Below are positions 1 through 11,851 of a stretch of DNA of 64,000 nt, piece after piece. Source of the DNA: Beroe ovata. Lineage: Eukaryota > Ctenophora > Nuda > Beroida > Beroidae. The stretch spans positions 289,246-353,245 of the forward strand of contig CAMPET010000025.1 of the NCBI GenBank assembly GCA_946803715.1, written 5' to 3'. Made by a program: the position numbers and the translations under genes. The notes beneath the pieces are model-generated. The model ran no database searches. It was not told where the DNA came from and saw nothing but the letters and a program-made list of their open reading frames with translations. Positions within the stretch are counted from its first letter, which is position 1, and each line of letters starts with the position of its first letter.

Positions 1-114
1 TCAATAACAACTCTGATGTAGTTCAGCATAAACATTGAGTCAAGAGCTCTGGATGGACCGCGTGAAACAACTGACCGAGCCTGGATATTACCGGATTGAA
101 CAAGGACCATGACA

Positions 115-1170
115 TCAATCCATGGCCTTCTCAACTTTGCTGAGTCTATTGATGAGTTGTTTCTCTTTCTCCTCACACTTACTCTGCATGTCCTTCGACA
201 GTTTGTCCATCATCTCCACGCCCACCGTATCGAGTACAGTTTGGACATTTGCCAGGGATATGAGAGATTCTCCCACTTCCTTCTCCCCATCTCCCTTCTC
301 TCCCTCCCCCTCCATCTCCTCTCCCACCTCCTCGACCTCTGGTTCCGGGGGCGGGGCGTTCAGGTACACCTCGATATCGTGGTCCGATATGGCCTCCACC
401 AGGGGAGGGGGGTCGAATGATCCCAGAGCAGGAAGTGTGTTCACGATCTTGTCTAGACTGATGATTGTCCCCTCCTGTTCTTGTTTCAGACAGAACTTGT
501 ATAGTTTGAGATGTTGGAATATTGTGTTCGTCAGATAGTCTGATATTGCTATCACGTGATCTGGTTCGTAAAAATCAAACTTCATCCCCGGGTGAAAGTC
601 CTTCTGGCAAGCCAGTAATTGGGATGATTCGATAACGATGTCTGACAACGCTTTATCCTCCATGACCATGTTTATGAGGTGCTGGAATAGAGTCACCAGC
701 CCACCAGTTTGTACATCGGTTAGCTGGTGTTGTTGCGCAAAGTGAATTACAAGGAGGTACAGATCCGCTCTAATACTGTTTTTCAGATTGATGTGCGTGT
801 TTTCGGCAGGAAGTATCGAGCAGAACTTTTCCAAAATTTTGGGTGGGGTGAGAGACAGCAGATCCCTAGAGTGAACAGTGTGAACGTTATGGATCACACT
901 GAGATTAAATTTCCCTTCACTCCGAAAGTAGACCCATACACACTTGACTTCATATCACAGTCACAAATCAACAATCATTTCCACACACATACAGGTAAAA
1001 CTCACGTGATCTTGGCTTGGTCGAACACATCCCAAGAGAGAGTATTCTCGACTGGTTCAGCTGCAGGGGGAACCTCGGGTTCTGACTCCAACTTGCTGGA
1101 ACTTCGGTCCCGACCCTTGTTCGCGCTGGGACTCCGGGTTTTGGACCGGGGCCTGTTCCTGTCTGCCATG
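115..1170 (-). CDS. CFAP119: CFAP119 (CCDC189) cilia- and flagella-associated protein
   Basis: Two coding exons, 1169-1006 and 865-115, join in phase across a GTGAGT donor and a TTCACTCTAG acceptor to give 304 residues, close to the family's usual length. Residues 55-150 carry the family signature: a helical block ending in a stretch like SDYLTNTIFQHLKLYKFCL, which matches the conserved NTYFRHxKLYKY region of CFAP119. After it come a Glu/Gly-rich acidic linker and a C-terminal coiled coil rich in Lys and Glu. The family is axonemal and is needed for normal sperm flagella. The start chosen is the ATG at 1169; the exon probably begins at 1170 after a CATGTAG acceptor, which leaves a one-base leader. 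It is the last gene of a minus-strand run with CFAP299 and TMEM232. The identity rests on recalled family features, not on an alignment. Confidence 0.8.
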
Positions 1171-1538
1171 CTACATGATGGGATTGGAGGTTCAATTCTA
1201 CAATTATCTAGATACCACTGACTATGAACTGTGATGTGTGTATGACGTGTCCTCTAAAAATTCATCTGAATTGAATCTCAATGAGATAGATTCAGCGAAA
1301 CATTAATTTGGATAAAACTAACTTCCACAATTAACATCAAAATTGAATTCCAAAACACCTGAGGTCTAATTACGATGTTCTCAAAGTACGTCTGTAATCA
1401 ATCCACGATGCTGTCTGATTGACCATCCAGTATTAAATTATATGTTTTGATTTTTCAAATCCTGTTTAAAGGAAAGAGTAAAACATAAAGTCGCCGGGGA
1501 TTGGCTCACATCAGTAGTAGTCACGAGTTCTAACCTCG

Positions 1539-2366
1539 TCACGTCTTCCTGCGAGTGATATGATCGTAGATCACTACCTGAATATACTGCTCCTCGCTGT
1601 CTATCGGCACTCGCGTCGAGTTATCTCCTGGCCTCGCTGCTTTAGGGTCTACGTTCACAATCTTCCTGTCACGTTTGTTCTTGAAGAGCAAACCACTGGC
1701 ATTGTCCGCTATCACTTGGTAGTTTGGTGTCGCGTTGGATGTACTTTTTTGCGTCTCCCAGTTGTAAAAACTCAGATCGGAGAGCTTGGGGAGGAGACGC
1801 TTCTTACCCGTGAAGTACGGCTCGAAGTCCTCTGTTTTTAGGCGGTGAGCAAAGTCGATGTATCCAGATATCTCCTGACCCTTAGCGTTCTTGTCCCTGA
1901 TAAAAATGATGGATGTCATCTTCCCAGTCTTGTTTGCTTCCTCTCGCTGAGCTAAAGCCTGGAGGAAAGGATATCCACTCAGTTCTTTTCCTGCACTGGC
2001 CAGTGTCTTCTTCTGACTTCTCTTGGAGAGTCTGCTCGCCTCAGCTAGCTGCTTCCTCGCCTCGAACTCTTCTCTTTTGAGAACCTCGCCACTACCTCGA
2101 TAGCCAAGCTCCACTAACTGCCTGGCTAACTCTTCATCCTCCAGGTAGTACAAGTCCATGGATGTTATCTGGAGATGGACGATTTTAGCATCACAAGTGA
2201 CTGATCCACATATGAAATAAGGGACCACTTCAAGAGTCGAAAGTTCTAACTGTTGCTAACGCCTAACCTGGGAGTTGAGGAAGTCCTCGTATGTTGGAAA
2301 CTCAGCGAATGAGTCGCCCCCAGCGGGGACTTCCAACGCTGTGTCCATATCTCGTATCAGCTACTG
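1539..2366 (-). CDS. CFAP299: CFAP299 (C4orf22) cilia- and flagella-associated protein
   Basis: Coding exons 2348-2268 (27 codons) and 2168-1539 (209 codons plus stop) join in phase 0 and give 236 residues, about the size of the human protein (233). Similarity to CFAP299 is high along the whole length: an opening YEDFLNSQ, then [20 protein letters not shown], the block [44 protein letters not shown] and the ending DHITRRKT. The family occurs in organisms with motile cilia and is linked to flagellum assembly. A pyrimidine-rich acceptor ending CACATTTAG lies 18 nt before the ATG. The gene sits 336 bp after the TMEM232 stop and 370 bp before the CFAP119 start, all on one strand. Confidence 0.93.
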
Positions 2367-2683
2367 CTAAATGTGTGTTGGAAGATAAGAATTGAATGGT
2401 AGGTGGTTAACTTGGATATTGCCAAAATCTTTGAAAACCAATTAAACAGCATGTGAGAATGTGAAATGGCATGGAAATCAATTTAAATCAACACAAAATG
2501 TAAAAAGAATCAAGCTAAACGTGCATGTTGCTCTTCATCAACATCAATACATGCATGGTGATCTGAATTCTGTTAAATTTTCATAAACATCTACTACACA
2601 CCGGTGAGAGACGATTCAAACAATGAAATGATCGTAGCAACAGTACACAAACTCTGAGGTCTTCTTTTATGACACTGATTTGT

Positions 2684-4571
2684 TCATTTCTTGTTCACGA
2701 CAAGTTCATCCATAACGGAGCACACTTCTGTCTCCGTGAGACCTAATTCGTGGACCATTTGCTCGGCATAGTTGGGCTCGTTTTCAGATTGCTCCTCGCA
2801 TTCTGCTACAGATTGCTGCGCTTTCTCTGCAGCTCTGAACACATTCATAAGTTCCTTATACCACTGATCTGACACGACATCACGGAGAATCTGGTCATGT
2901 CTCACCCCCAGGGGTACTATGGGGGCAGTTGGGTAGGTCTTCGCACTAACGCTAGGCGATAACTTTATTACGGATCCCGGCCTAGAAATTACTGATATCT
3001 GACTAGGATCACGTGAGATAGTGGGAGTTTTAGCTGGTTTTGGGGTGGGTTCAGACTTTGAGCCAAAGCTGGAGGAAGAGGATAAACTTTGAGGGAGATA
3101 CCGATCTGATAGTATATCGAACATTTGCTCGAAAAACAGTTTGGAAGCTCGACTGACCTCCTTTTCTACATCTTGTATACACTCAGTTTTGTTTAACGCG
3201 ATTCCAACAATAACACGGTGACTCGGGCAATCTTTGAGAGTTTGTAACGCTGTCCACAGCAAGTGAGCCGAGCTCTTCCTCAGCTGGTCATTGGTGACAT
3301 GAGCGTGGACGCGTGTGAGTCCCTGCTGCAGAGCGTACTGTACTGCAGGGGAGAGCGGAGACTCCGAGTTCAGACTCACCAGATCGAGTAAACCGTATCC
3401 TTGGACTGGAGCACTATCAACCCTTACAGATGCCATCTCGCCTGCCTGGATCGCACTTTTCTGAATTTCACTGGTGCTCCCATTTATTGCAACATCCACC
3501 AAGAGATTGATCAATTCGGTAGCTGCTACCCAGTCCCAGTGCACAACACTAGACCTGCAGACGCCACAGCTCGCATTGCCATGAAGGGGAAGAGTTCCTG
3601 TCGCTGCTGCTTGGAGTATCTGCAGAGCAAGGTAGTTCTTACAGCAGATAATAGACAGTAACTTCATTGCCAGAACTGTATTGAGGTGGTTCTCAGTTCC
3701 CAGTAGAGAAAGAGTTGTGAGCAGTGCGCTGAGGGATGTTGCTGGATCAGCCCCGTTCCTAACGCTCTGATAGAATTCTAATCCGTGCATCAAACCAGCA
3801 CTCATGAAACTTCTCTTCGGAGTGCTTTCCAATTCGTCCTTGACTGGCTGAACTTCGGAAACGACGCTCTTAATTGATTCGAGCTGTCTCAACAGTAGCT
3901 CTCCATCGGGATACTTTGAATATACCTTCCTGATGAAATCCAAATTCTCGATGTGCCAGCTCAGATCAGAAAGGAAAGAGCCACAGCCAGGTAGATTGTG
4001 CAACAGTGCGTGACTGTAAGCTCTCCAAAAGCATAACTCAGTGATATAGTAGGTCAAAATTTGAGTCTTTGACCAGGCTGTCTCAGGGATTGGATTTCCA
4101 AGTTCCTTTATCCATTCGATCACAGTTTCGCAAACCAGGAATAAGCTTGGGATATTATCGATGCTTGGAGGGGCAGTAAGTAATGATGCCATTAATGCTT
4201 TCAAAACTTCTTCTCGGAATGGGCCTTTACATCGAGCAAGTAAAGTGAGTTCTACCCATGACCTAGGAATGTGGACATGATTTCCCGTTCCTCCCGAAAC
4301 TATTCCAGCCCTCCTTTTAACCCTCTGAAGGAGTTGTGAAGCCTGGATCTCCAACCTTGTCCGGTTTAATGTTTCGGTATTATTGTATGATAAAATAAAA
4401 TCATGTGAAATTTCGCATGGTATTGGTTTCTTCGATGACTTTGTTGTTGTGGAACTAGCCGGTGCTGATATTCGCTCCAACAAATTTTGACGATGATTAT
4501 GAGAGATAATACCAAACTTATGCTGCACCCTGATCTTGTCAACAGGCATAGTGGAGCAAACAATCGTTTTC
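2684..4571 (-). CDS. TMEM232: TMEM232-like protein, intronless
   Basis: One uninterrupted frame. I place the start at the ATG at 4549 (MPVDKIRVQHKFGI..., 621 residues). An upstream in-frame ATG at 4669 exists, but a likely 3' splice site (CTCGAGTTAG) at 4572-4573 lies between the two and 22 nt before the chosen start. The MPVxK opening, a KRRAG...HVHIPRSW segment and the following LARCKG and LFLVCETVIEW segments match my memory of vertebrate TMEM232, which is about 657 residues long. The middle is helical with hydrophobic stretches; the C-terminal third has a Ser/Pro-rich linker and then an acidic helical end. TMEM232 is reported to be needed for the sperm flagellum. The lack of introns is unusual beside its intron-bearing neighbours and could reflect retroposition or intron loss. 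It would be the first gene of the ciliary run. Confidence 0.7.
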
Positions 4572-5279
4572 CTAACTCGAGACAAATCCAATAACTTCTG
4601 ATCCCTCTTTTCAAAGCAGTTTATCGACAACAAAACCGAAGAAAACGCTAGATTATTGCTAGTTTCCAAGTAATGCTATAGAAACCCTCCGCAAATTCAG
4701 CGAAATATCGATTATGGGAAAGCATTGCGCGGCGCGTCGGATATATGACGATCCGTTATTTTGTCAATGATTTGAATTTCAAATTCATTTTAAGCATAAT
4801 TTATCAAATTTGATTATTATGAAAATTATTTGGTGACAAATTTATATTATTAAAACTATCTGGCATTCGCTAAAAAATCGACGCGCCGCGCAACTTTTGC
4901 ACACATATTATTGAAAAAAATCATATTTCATAGCCGGAATGTCTTCAAGTGTTAACCAGAAATGATATTGATACCAATGATAGACTTCACATTGAATATT
5001 GATGACTCAAAAGAATCTTTCTTCATGAAGTAAACTTCACAATAAATTCACGATTCATTACATGATTAAATACTAGATAAGAGATGAGAGAAATGTCCAT
5101 TTACTTTCTCTTGTTGAGTGTTCAAAAATGGGAAAGAATCAATCTTTTCTACTTGTTCTTATCTGACTTCGGAGTTCGGTCTCTCTAACCTCAAGTCATC
5201 ACATTTCTCATCTGAACGGTCCATATTGAGCAATGATCCATGCTCCATGTTTATGGGTCTGATAGATTTCTCCATTCTC
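4572..5279. other. Intergenic region with a 15-bp GC-rich inverted repeat
   Basis: No supported gene. A 15-bp GC-rich sequence (TTGCGCGGCGCGTCG) at 4725-4739 recurs exactly in inverted orientation at 4879-4893, with about 140 bp of AT-rich DNA between. This may be a short inverted-repeat element or a paired regulatory site upstream of TMEM232. The rest is AT-rich and holds the 3' flank of the GPCR gene at 5280. Confidence 0.5.
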
Positions 5280-6284
5280 TTATTTAGTGCTATGAGAATA
5301 TTCTGCTGCTGCACTACTATTGGTCATGAATCGAGATGTGACACCAGATGAAGCATTCAAAACCATGTTTTTTGTAGTCAAGGTGGTTTTTCTCAGAAAC
5401 TCTTGATAACTTTTCACTGTGAAAATGTAGATGATAGGATTGGCAGAGAAATTAAGGTAGTTCATGCATAGGGTGAATCTATAATAATGCAATGATAGTG
5501 GTACATTTGTATCTATGTCTGTTATGACTGCCTTCATAATGTAGTAAATTCCATAGGGGAGGTATGAGCAAAAGTAACAGAGTGATATCAAGATAAGTGT
5601 GGCAACAGATTGCTTTTGTAGCCCTTGAACCTTATTGACATAGTAGACTAACCATATGAGTGCTATCACCACACATATCATTGGTAGAATTACAAATGAT
5701 AGTGCTGCATACATGGGGAAAAACTTTTCTATCTTGCTTTCCCCGATAAAGAATCCTTCACATCGGTAAAAACTGAGTCTGAATTCCTGGACTCTACCCA
5801 AAAGGATTGATGGTATAAGATGGAAAATAGGCATGACTGACCACATAGCTGCAGCTATTAGATTTCCTGTTTTGCTTGACCTTGACCTTGCTTGTAAGGG
5901 AAATAGCAGAACATGAAGTTTGCTGACATTAAGAGCACAAATAAGATATATTTCTGCTACTCCAAAGAAAAGGTGCATGTAGTTTGTTGCATCACAGAGA
6001 AAGTCTCCGAGCACCCAACCATTGTTCACGATTGATACGAAGGTACTGAGAATGTAGATTGAATAGCCAATGTCTGCTACTGCTATGTGTCTTATGAGGG
6101 CTGTAGATATTCTATCAAGCTTTAGTGCATCATGTTTCATTGAAGCATACAAAACAAATATGTTCCCTGTAAATGCGAAGAATGATGTAATCAAACACCA
6201 GAGGCCCATTATGTACTTTTCTGTCCCAGAGCTTGTGATGTTATACAGATCACTTGTCTTTGTGGTATTCATAATGTTCCTGTC
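5280..6284 (-). CDS. Class A (rhodopsin-like) GPCR, orphan, single exon
   Basis: 330 residues in one exon with seven hydrophobic segments. Landmarks: N-glycosylation sites at Asn2 and Asn11; GN in TM1 (residues 36-37); Asp67 in TM2; Cys93 and Cys171 placed for the TM3-ECL2 disulfide; NPIIY at 278-282 in TM7, followed by an amphipathic helix 8. The usual DRY at the end of TM3 reads SKL (117-119), and the TM6 CWxP motif reads CSYLP without Trp. The receptor is therefore class A by layout but divergent, and no ligand can be inferred. The ATG at 6272 lies 12 nt after a strong acceptor (TTCTTATCAAATTCTCAG). The gene diverges from IMPDH, with 411 bp between the two start codons. Confidence 0.88.
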   Translation of the reverse strand, partial: DRNIMNTTKTSDLYNITSSGTEKYIMGLWCLITSFFAFTGNIFVLYASMKHDALKLDRISTALIRHIAVADIGYSIYILSTFVSIVNNGWVLGDFLCDATNYMHLFFGVAEIYLICALNVSKLHVLLFPLQARSRSSKTGNLIAAAMWSVMPIFHLIPSILLGRVQEFRLSFYRCEGFFIGESKIEKFFPMYAALSFVILPMICVVIALIWLVYYVNKVQGLQKQSVATLILISLCYFCSYLPYGIYYIMKAVITDIDTNVPLSLHYYRFTLCMNYLNFSANPIIYIFTVKSYQEFLRKTTLTTKNMVLNASSGVTSRFMTNSSAAAEYSHSTK

Positions 6285-6670
6285 CTGAGAATTTGATAAG
6301 AAATTAATTTCGCAGCAATACAGAATGCCAAAAGTATGAAATAACTGACATTTACTGAAGAATGATCAAATAATATCTACCATGCAATATGCATCTCAAG
6401 TAGCTATAGGCTCCCTAATGCATTTCAAACCGAAGCTTATACTTTACCTGTGGCAAAGCCTAAGTTGAACATTTGTAGAACGAATGAGAATGGAGAATAG
6501 GAAGCCTCATTACCATATAGGATCCCTTAAAAGGTTAAAAGAATCCCTTAATTAGTCTTTACTCTCCTGTAATCAAGTCACAGTTGCACGAAATTAACAA
6601 TATCAATGACTGATAGAGGATATTATAGGCAAATTACCATTTCCATTTATAACCATCTCTATCTCGATAG
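6285..6670. promoter_or_regulatory. Divergent intergenic region between GPCR and IMPDH
   Basis: About 390 bp separate the first exons of two divergent genes, so both promoters, or both outrons if the genes are trans-spliced, must fit here. No TATA box at a convincing position was seen. The IMPDH side ends in a long pyrimidine-rich stretch and the AG at 6669-6670. Confidence 0.4.
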
Positions 6671-7102
6671 CACTGCCTGAATAATGACATCTGATATGAA
6701 AGAGTTTCCTGACTATGTTCCTGAAGATGGTATAACTGCTTCAGAGCTAGTTTCAGGTACGATTGTAGCGAATACAATGATTTTTAGACGAGCATGGATG
6801 AAAACGTCTGGCTACGCGTTTAATTGATGTGTTCCTCGCAGGGAGAGAAGGCTTGACATATAACGACTTCCTTATTCTGCCCGGTTATATAGATTTCACT
6901 TCTAAAGAGGTCGGACTATCCTCACCCATCACCAAGAAACTCACCCTGAACATTCCTCTTGTCAGCTCGCCCATGGACACTGTCACGGAGAGCAAAATGG
7001 CAATTGCAATGGCGGTAAGAGGGGTCTCAAATACACGCACACGCACACACACTCACACTCACACACACACACACNAGTTACACGCACCCGCTCTCTCTCT
7101 CT

Positions 7103-7177
<75 letters not shown>

Positions 7178-8037
7178 ACACACGGTTTTTATCTCCCTTA
7201 TTCAATTACAGCGCAGCAATTTTTACTATATTTGCAAACATGCTGTTCAAGAAATCAGGCGTGTTTTATTTCATTAGAAAGTGGATAATACCAAAATAAC
7301 AAATGCTTTATTTCCAGCTGATGGGTGGTCTCGGAATAATTCACCACAATTGTACCCCGGAATTCCAATGTGAGGAAGTCAAGAAAGTGAAGGTAATGAT
7401 GTGATGTAGCCTAGGTAAGGGGGAAATTTGAATAGACTGCTATTCTAAGTGAAACGTCTACTGAAGATGATCAAAACGTCCACTAAATATGATTTGATTG
7501 AAATTGTTTTTAAGATCATTTCATTGGCCTAGTTAAACTGCACGTGTAAAATAACGAGAGGCTTCTTAATGAGATTTATGACATCCTTTTATTGGAAAAT
7601 GTTGCTGACCGAGACGCAATGTTTATGGGATAGTGTTGGATAGAACATTTAGACAATATTATGAAGCTTTGAGTACTTGTCAATCGTAACGCGAAGCATG
7701 ACAGTATGGGAAATGTGAGGGTAATGTAATCATTGTAACCTAAATTTCAGAAATTCGAGCAAGGATTCATCCTGGATCCGGTGGTACTATCGTGCTCCCA
7801 CACGGTGAATGACGTGAGGAAAGTGAAGGAAACGTATGGATTCTCCGGAGTAGCAATCACAGGTGCTGTATTATTGCGATTGTGGTTTCATTGTTCTACT
7901 TGTGATATATATGATTGGGTAACCTATTGATATCTCGACAGAAACCCCTCTTCCAACCACAACTTCCCTGTTGTTGAGTAAACAAAAAGTGAAGCACCAC
8001 TAATTAATGAGCACACAGTGATGATGCACTCCCATGC

Positions 8038-8068
<31 letters not shown>

Positions 8069-11000
8069 GCTGGTACTATAGAAGTGGTGGTACCATATAG
8101 CCACCTGGCACTGCAGTGCTTCATTGTAGTGCTATATGGCTGCCACCTGGATTCATACGGTATGACGTGAATATAGCGTGCTTCTCTCATGCATTCATCC
8201 TGCATATAATATGTTTTTGGTATTACATTGGCACTTGACATATATACATTGTAACCTATGAAAAACAAAGAATACAATGCACAACTCTCACGTGTTTCCA
8301 GCGTGAAGACATACCTATGATCCTTGATGGACTTGAAATCAAAACTCCCCACCAAATCAATAGTGCCCAGTGGGCACTGCCCACATTGTGGCAACCGCCA
8401 AATGCAGTGGTTTTTAGCCACGGAACCTTTATTAAAACTTCTCTTCTGATATTTAATGGATGGCTTATCTAGTATCTAAGTATCAACATTAATGATGGAA
8501 GGCGTTTTCAATTTTGCAACGGCCTCGTACAAAATCTCATCTCACGTTGTGAATTTTCCGTATTTTCCATGGTGTTTTCCACGGACACCTCATTATTCAC
8601 ACAATATGTACCTTGTTTCAGATACTGGTCGATTAGGAGGCAGACTACTTGGTATGGTTACTGCTCGAGATATTGATTTCATTGAGGACTTCAAACAGAA
8701 TATATCCGAGGTAGACACTATAGAGAGAGAGAGAGAGGAAGTGTAGAGTTATTGCAATAATCACCTTACACTGGGATATGACAATTGTCCCTGTGTAATT
8801 ACATACGTCATGCATTCACACACACACACACACACACACATTTCCAGGGCTTACTATGGTATAATGGTGATTCACCTCTGCAATGGACTATGAGACGTTT
8901 CTACACTCAGCTACTCTCTCACTCTCCTATAATACACTGCAACGCTACGATTTTCATGTACTCTGAAGAGGGAGAGTCAATATGCACTCTATATTTGACA
9001 GGTGATGACTCCGAGGGAGAAATTAGTGACGGCAAACTCTGGCATTTCCCTCCGAGAAGCTAACCAGATCTTACAACAGAGCAAGAAAGGTACTCTGTTT
9101 TTTTGTACTTGTTTGTTAATTGTATGCGTTGAGTAACGTCCCTAGGGAATGCAAAATTCACGGTTTTGTGCAGTGATGAAACCTCGTATTGTGGAAATTG
9201 GCTTTGACTCGTCGTAACGCGCGATGTATTCAGTTGTGTATTTGTGCACGCGAATACGCATCATGAGATTGTAGATTTCACGTACACGCGCGTGATTTAG
9301 CGATAATGCGATCGATACAAGCAGTACGTGTAAAGTTTACCGGAAGCAAAAATCAGTTTTGAGGACATTGATTGAGTTTGTCTCATGAAATCAAGTGAGA
9401 ACTATTTTAGGAATTTCTTCACACACGAAAATTAAGAATAACCGCATTTTTACATGGACATGATTCCAGGAAAACTGCCTATCGTCAACGAGGAAGATGA
9501 GTTGGTCGGTCTTATTTCAAGATCAGATCTGAAGAAGAATAGAGAATTCCCATATGCCAGCAAAGATAAGAATAAGCAGCTCCTAGGTAAAGTTCCGTGT
9601 TTATTATACTCATCTCTCGCTTTGTGGCGATAGACATCTTCATGTCTAGATAACAAAAAACCTAGCTGTCTCGTTAACATCATTCATCATGAATATTTAT
9701 AGACTAAGTTGTAATTAGCAGTCCTCCATCGTTTTGTCTGTATGAAGTAATTGTCATCCAGTCTAAGTTTTGACCATCATACAGTTGGTGCTGCGATAAG
9801 TACACATGATAAGGACAAAGCTCGGCTGGATATGCTGGTTAATGCCGGAGTGGATGTTGTTATTCTGGTAAGTGACGCAGATTATCGTGTGTGGGGGGGG
9901 GTCAGATTGTGGGGGATTGTCACTTGTTTTGAGTGCTACAGATTGTACACCTCTGTGTGCAAATCACCCTGTTAAAGCGTAGTGTAATAATGAGTGTAGT
10001 TAGTAATTATGGGAGAACTAGTTCGTGTGTTGTAGGAGGAATACAAGGCCTGCTCTGAGGAGTCAGATGAAGCCAAAATGCTGGTAATCGGGTTGCTTAC
10101 ATGCAGCTGTTCTCAGCTCAATAGCCAATCACACAAAATGATCCAATGCTCTTGCCCGTTAAAGGCATGAAAAATTCTTCTTAAAGCCATGCCACCCACA
10201 CAGCTTTTCGCCTACACGCACACGGCTAGTTGCCAAATTGAATGTACTAGCCCGATTTCTCCAAATACTCGACGAGGAACAATTCTCAGGATTCGTCACA
10301 AGGGAACAGTATCTATCAGATTGAGATGATCAAATACATCAAGAGTCGCTATCCTGACCTCCAGGTCATTGGTGGAAATGGTAAGATGATCATGATGCAA
10401 ATTATTGTGATACACGTCACCCTTTTTCTTCTAGGGATGTGATTTGATTCAATTGAGCCCAAAGAATTGCGACTCGTTATATGATAAAAGTTGCATTATT
10501 TACTGTTCATTCATCACAACGATGTCTCAGTTGTGACAGCCGCCCAAGCGAAGAGTCTGATCGACGCCGGCGTGGATGGACTGAGAGTGGGCATGGGAAG
10601 TGGCTCAATCTGTATCACACAGGAGGTGATGGCGGTAGGGCGGCCACAGGGCACGGCTGTGTACCGGGTGGCGGAGTATGCGCGCCGGTTCCGTGTCCCC
10701 GTGACTGCCGACGGAGGAATCACGTGTGTCGGACACATTACCAAGGCGCTGGCACTAGGTGCTAGCACAGGTATGATCATACCTGTCCCCTAAACTAGCT
10801 TATCCACTGTTCAGTATTCACCCGCAGCAGTTTTATACCCCCATCTCTCCACCCCGCCCATGCCACTCCCCCGTCTGCCCGTAACTCTCACTCCAATCAC
10901 CCCTCTCGCTCCGACCCTCTCCCCCTAACCTCTCTAACCCCTTCCTCTCCTCCTCCCCTCCCCTCTCTCCGCTCTACCCTCTCCTCATCCCCTATCTTTG

Positions 11001-11851
11001 CGTAGTGATGATGGGATCGCTGCTCGCTGCCACATCTGAGTCCCCCGGCGAGTATTTCTACCAGGATGGTGTGCGACTCAAGAAGTATAGAGGCATGGGT
11101 TGTCTCGCTGCCATGAAGGATAACGTGGGGTCCCAGGAGCGATATTTCTCTGATCAGGATAATGTCAAGGTAGGGGAGAATTTATCGATTTGTCATCAAC
11201 TCATAATTATGGAAGAGCAATTTATCATATTTGTCGACCTCAAATTTGGGAGCGAACTAATTTCGTCAATTTGCCGCGATGGGATGAGACATGGGGCAAA
11301 TTACGCTGTAAATGACAATTTCTCTTCCGGTCATTCATCACCCCATAGTGCGAAAATAGCAGCATGTGTCACGGTATTATGCCAGGTCGCTCAAGGAGTG
11401 AGTGGGTGTGTGGTGGACAGGGGTAGTATCTACAATTACATTCCCTACCTGGTATCCGGTATACAACATGGCTGTCAGGATATCGGCTCCCGCTCTCTCT
11501 TTCAGCTCCGGTACAGCTACTAACAGAACCATGATAGACAATTGATCCATGACCAGTGTTGCCTGTGATCAATTAACAGTAAATTATGGTTGCCGGATGT
11601 TATCTGTCCACTGTTTCTTGCGCACGCGCCTTCATCAAAGGCCGCGCGCAAGAAACAGTGGACAGATAACAATAACATCCGGCAAAATTATGGTGGACAG
11701 CCAGAGTGCGTGATTATAATGTAGTATCATAAGAGCCCCTTCACCCGTTATCTCATGCCTCAGGTCGATGATGTACGAGGGTAAACTCAAGTTTGAAAAG
11801 AGGACAGTAGCTGCAATGAAGGAGGGTGGGGTCCACTCCTTGCATTCGTGA
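6671..11851 (+). CDS. IMPDH: Inosine-5'-monophosphate dehydrogenase (IMPDH)
   Basis: Coding exons: 6684-6756, 6842-7014, 7318-7392, 7751-7862, 8622-8710, 9002-9089, 9470-9586, 9785-9867, 10290-10380, 10531-10770, 11006-11169, 11386-11510, 11764-11851. All phases agree and give 505 residues (human 514). The enzyme oxidises IMP to XMP with NAD+, the rate-limiting step of guanine nucleotide synthesis. The sequence shows [16 protein letters not shown] near the N-terminus, SSPMDTVTE, two CBS (Bateman) domains at about 110-230, the catalytic loop [12 protein letters not shown] with Cys at about 328, ADGGI, and the flap KKYRGMG. The protein ends GGVHSLHS, so it lacks the final few residues seen in vertebrate enzymes. 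The ATG is 13 nt after a pyrimidine-rich acceptor. Intron 2 holds a long CA repeat with an unresolved base. Confidence 0.97.
7026..7183 (+). repeat. CA-rich microsatellite in IMPDH intron 2
   Basis: Imperfect (CA)n/(CACG)n tract containing one N at 7075. Further short CA tracts lie in later IMPDH introns near 8036-8062 and 8817-8840. Confidence 0.95.
11591..11684. mobile_element. MITE family A, copy 1, with target-site duplication
   Basis: A 94-bp near-palindrome bounded by TGCCGGATGTTATCTGTCCA and its inverse, with GC-rich inner arms. It is flanked on both sides by AAATTATGGT, a 10-bp target-site duplication. It lies in the last intron of IMPDH. The 9-10 bp duplication is compatible with a Mutator-like or related cut-and-paste family; no transposase is present. 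Confidence 0.85.

Noticed and set aside
10481-10780. Alternative frames over the IMPDH catalytic exon
   Set aside because: Shadows of the real exon, which carries the catalytic Cys loop.
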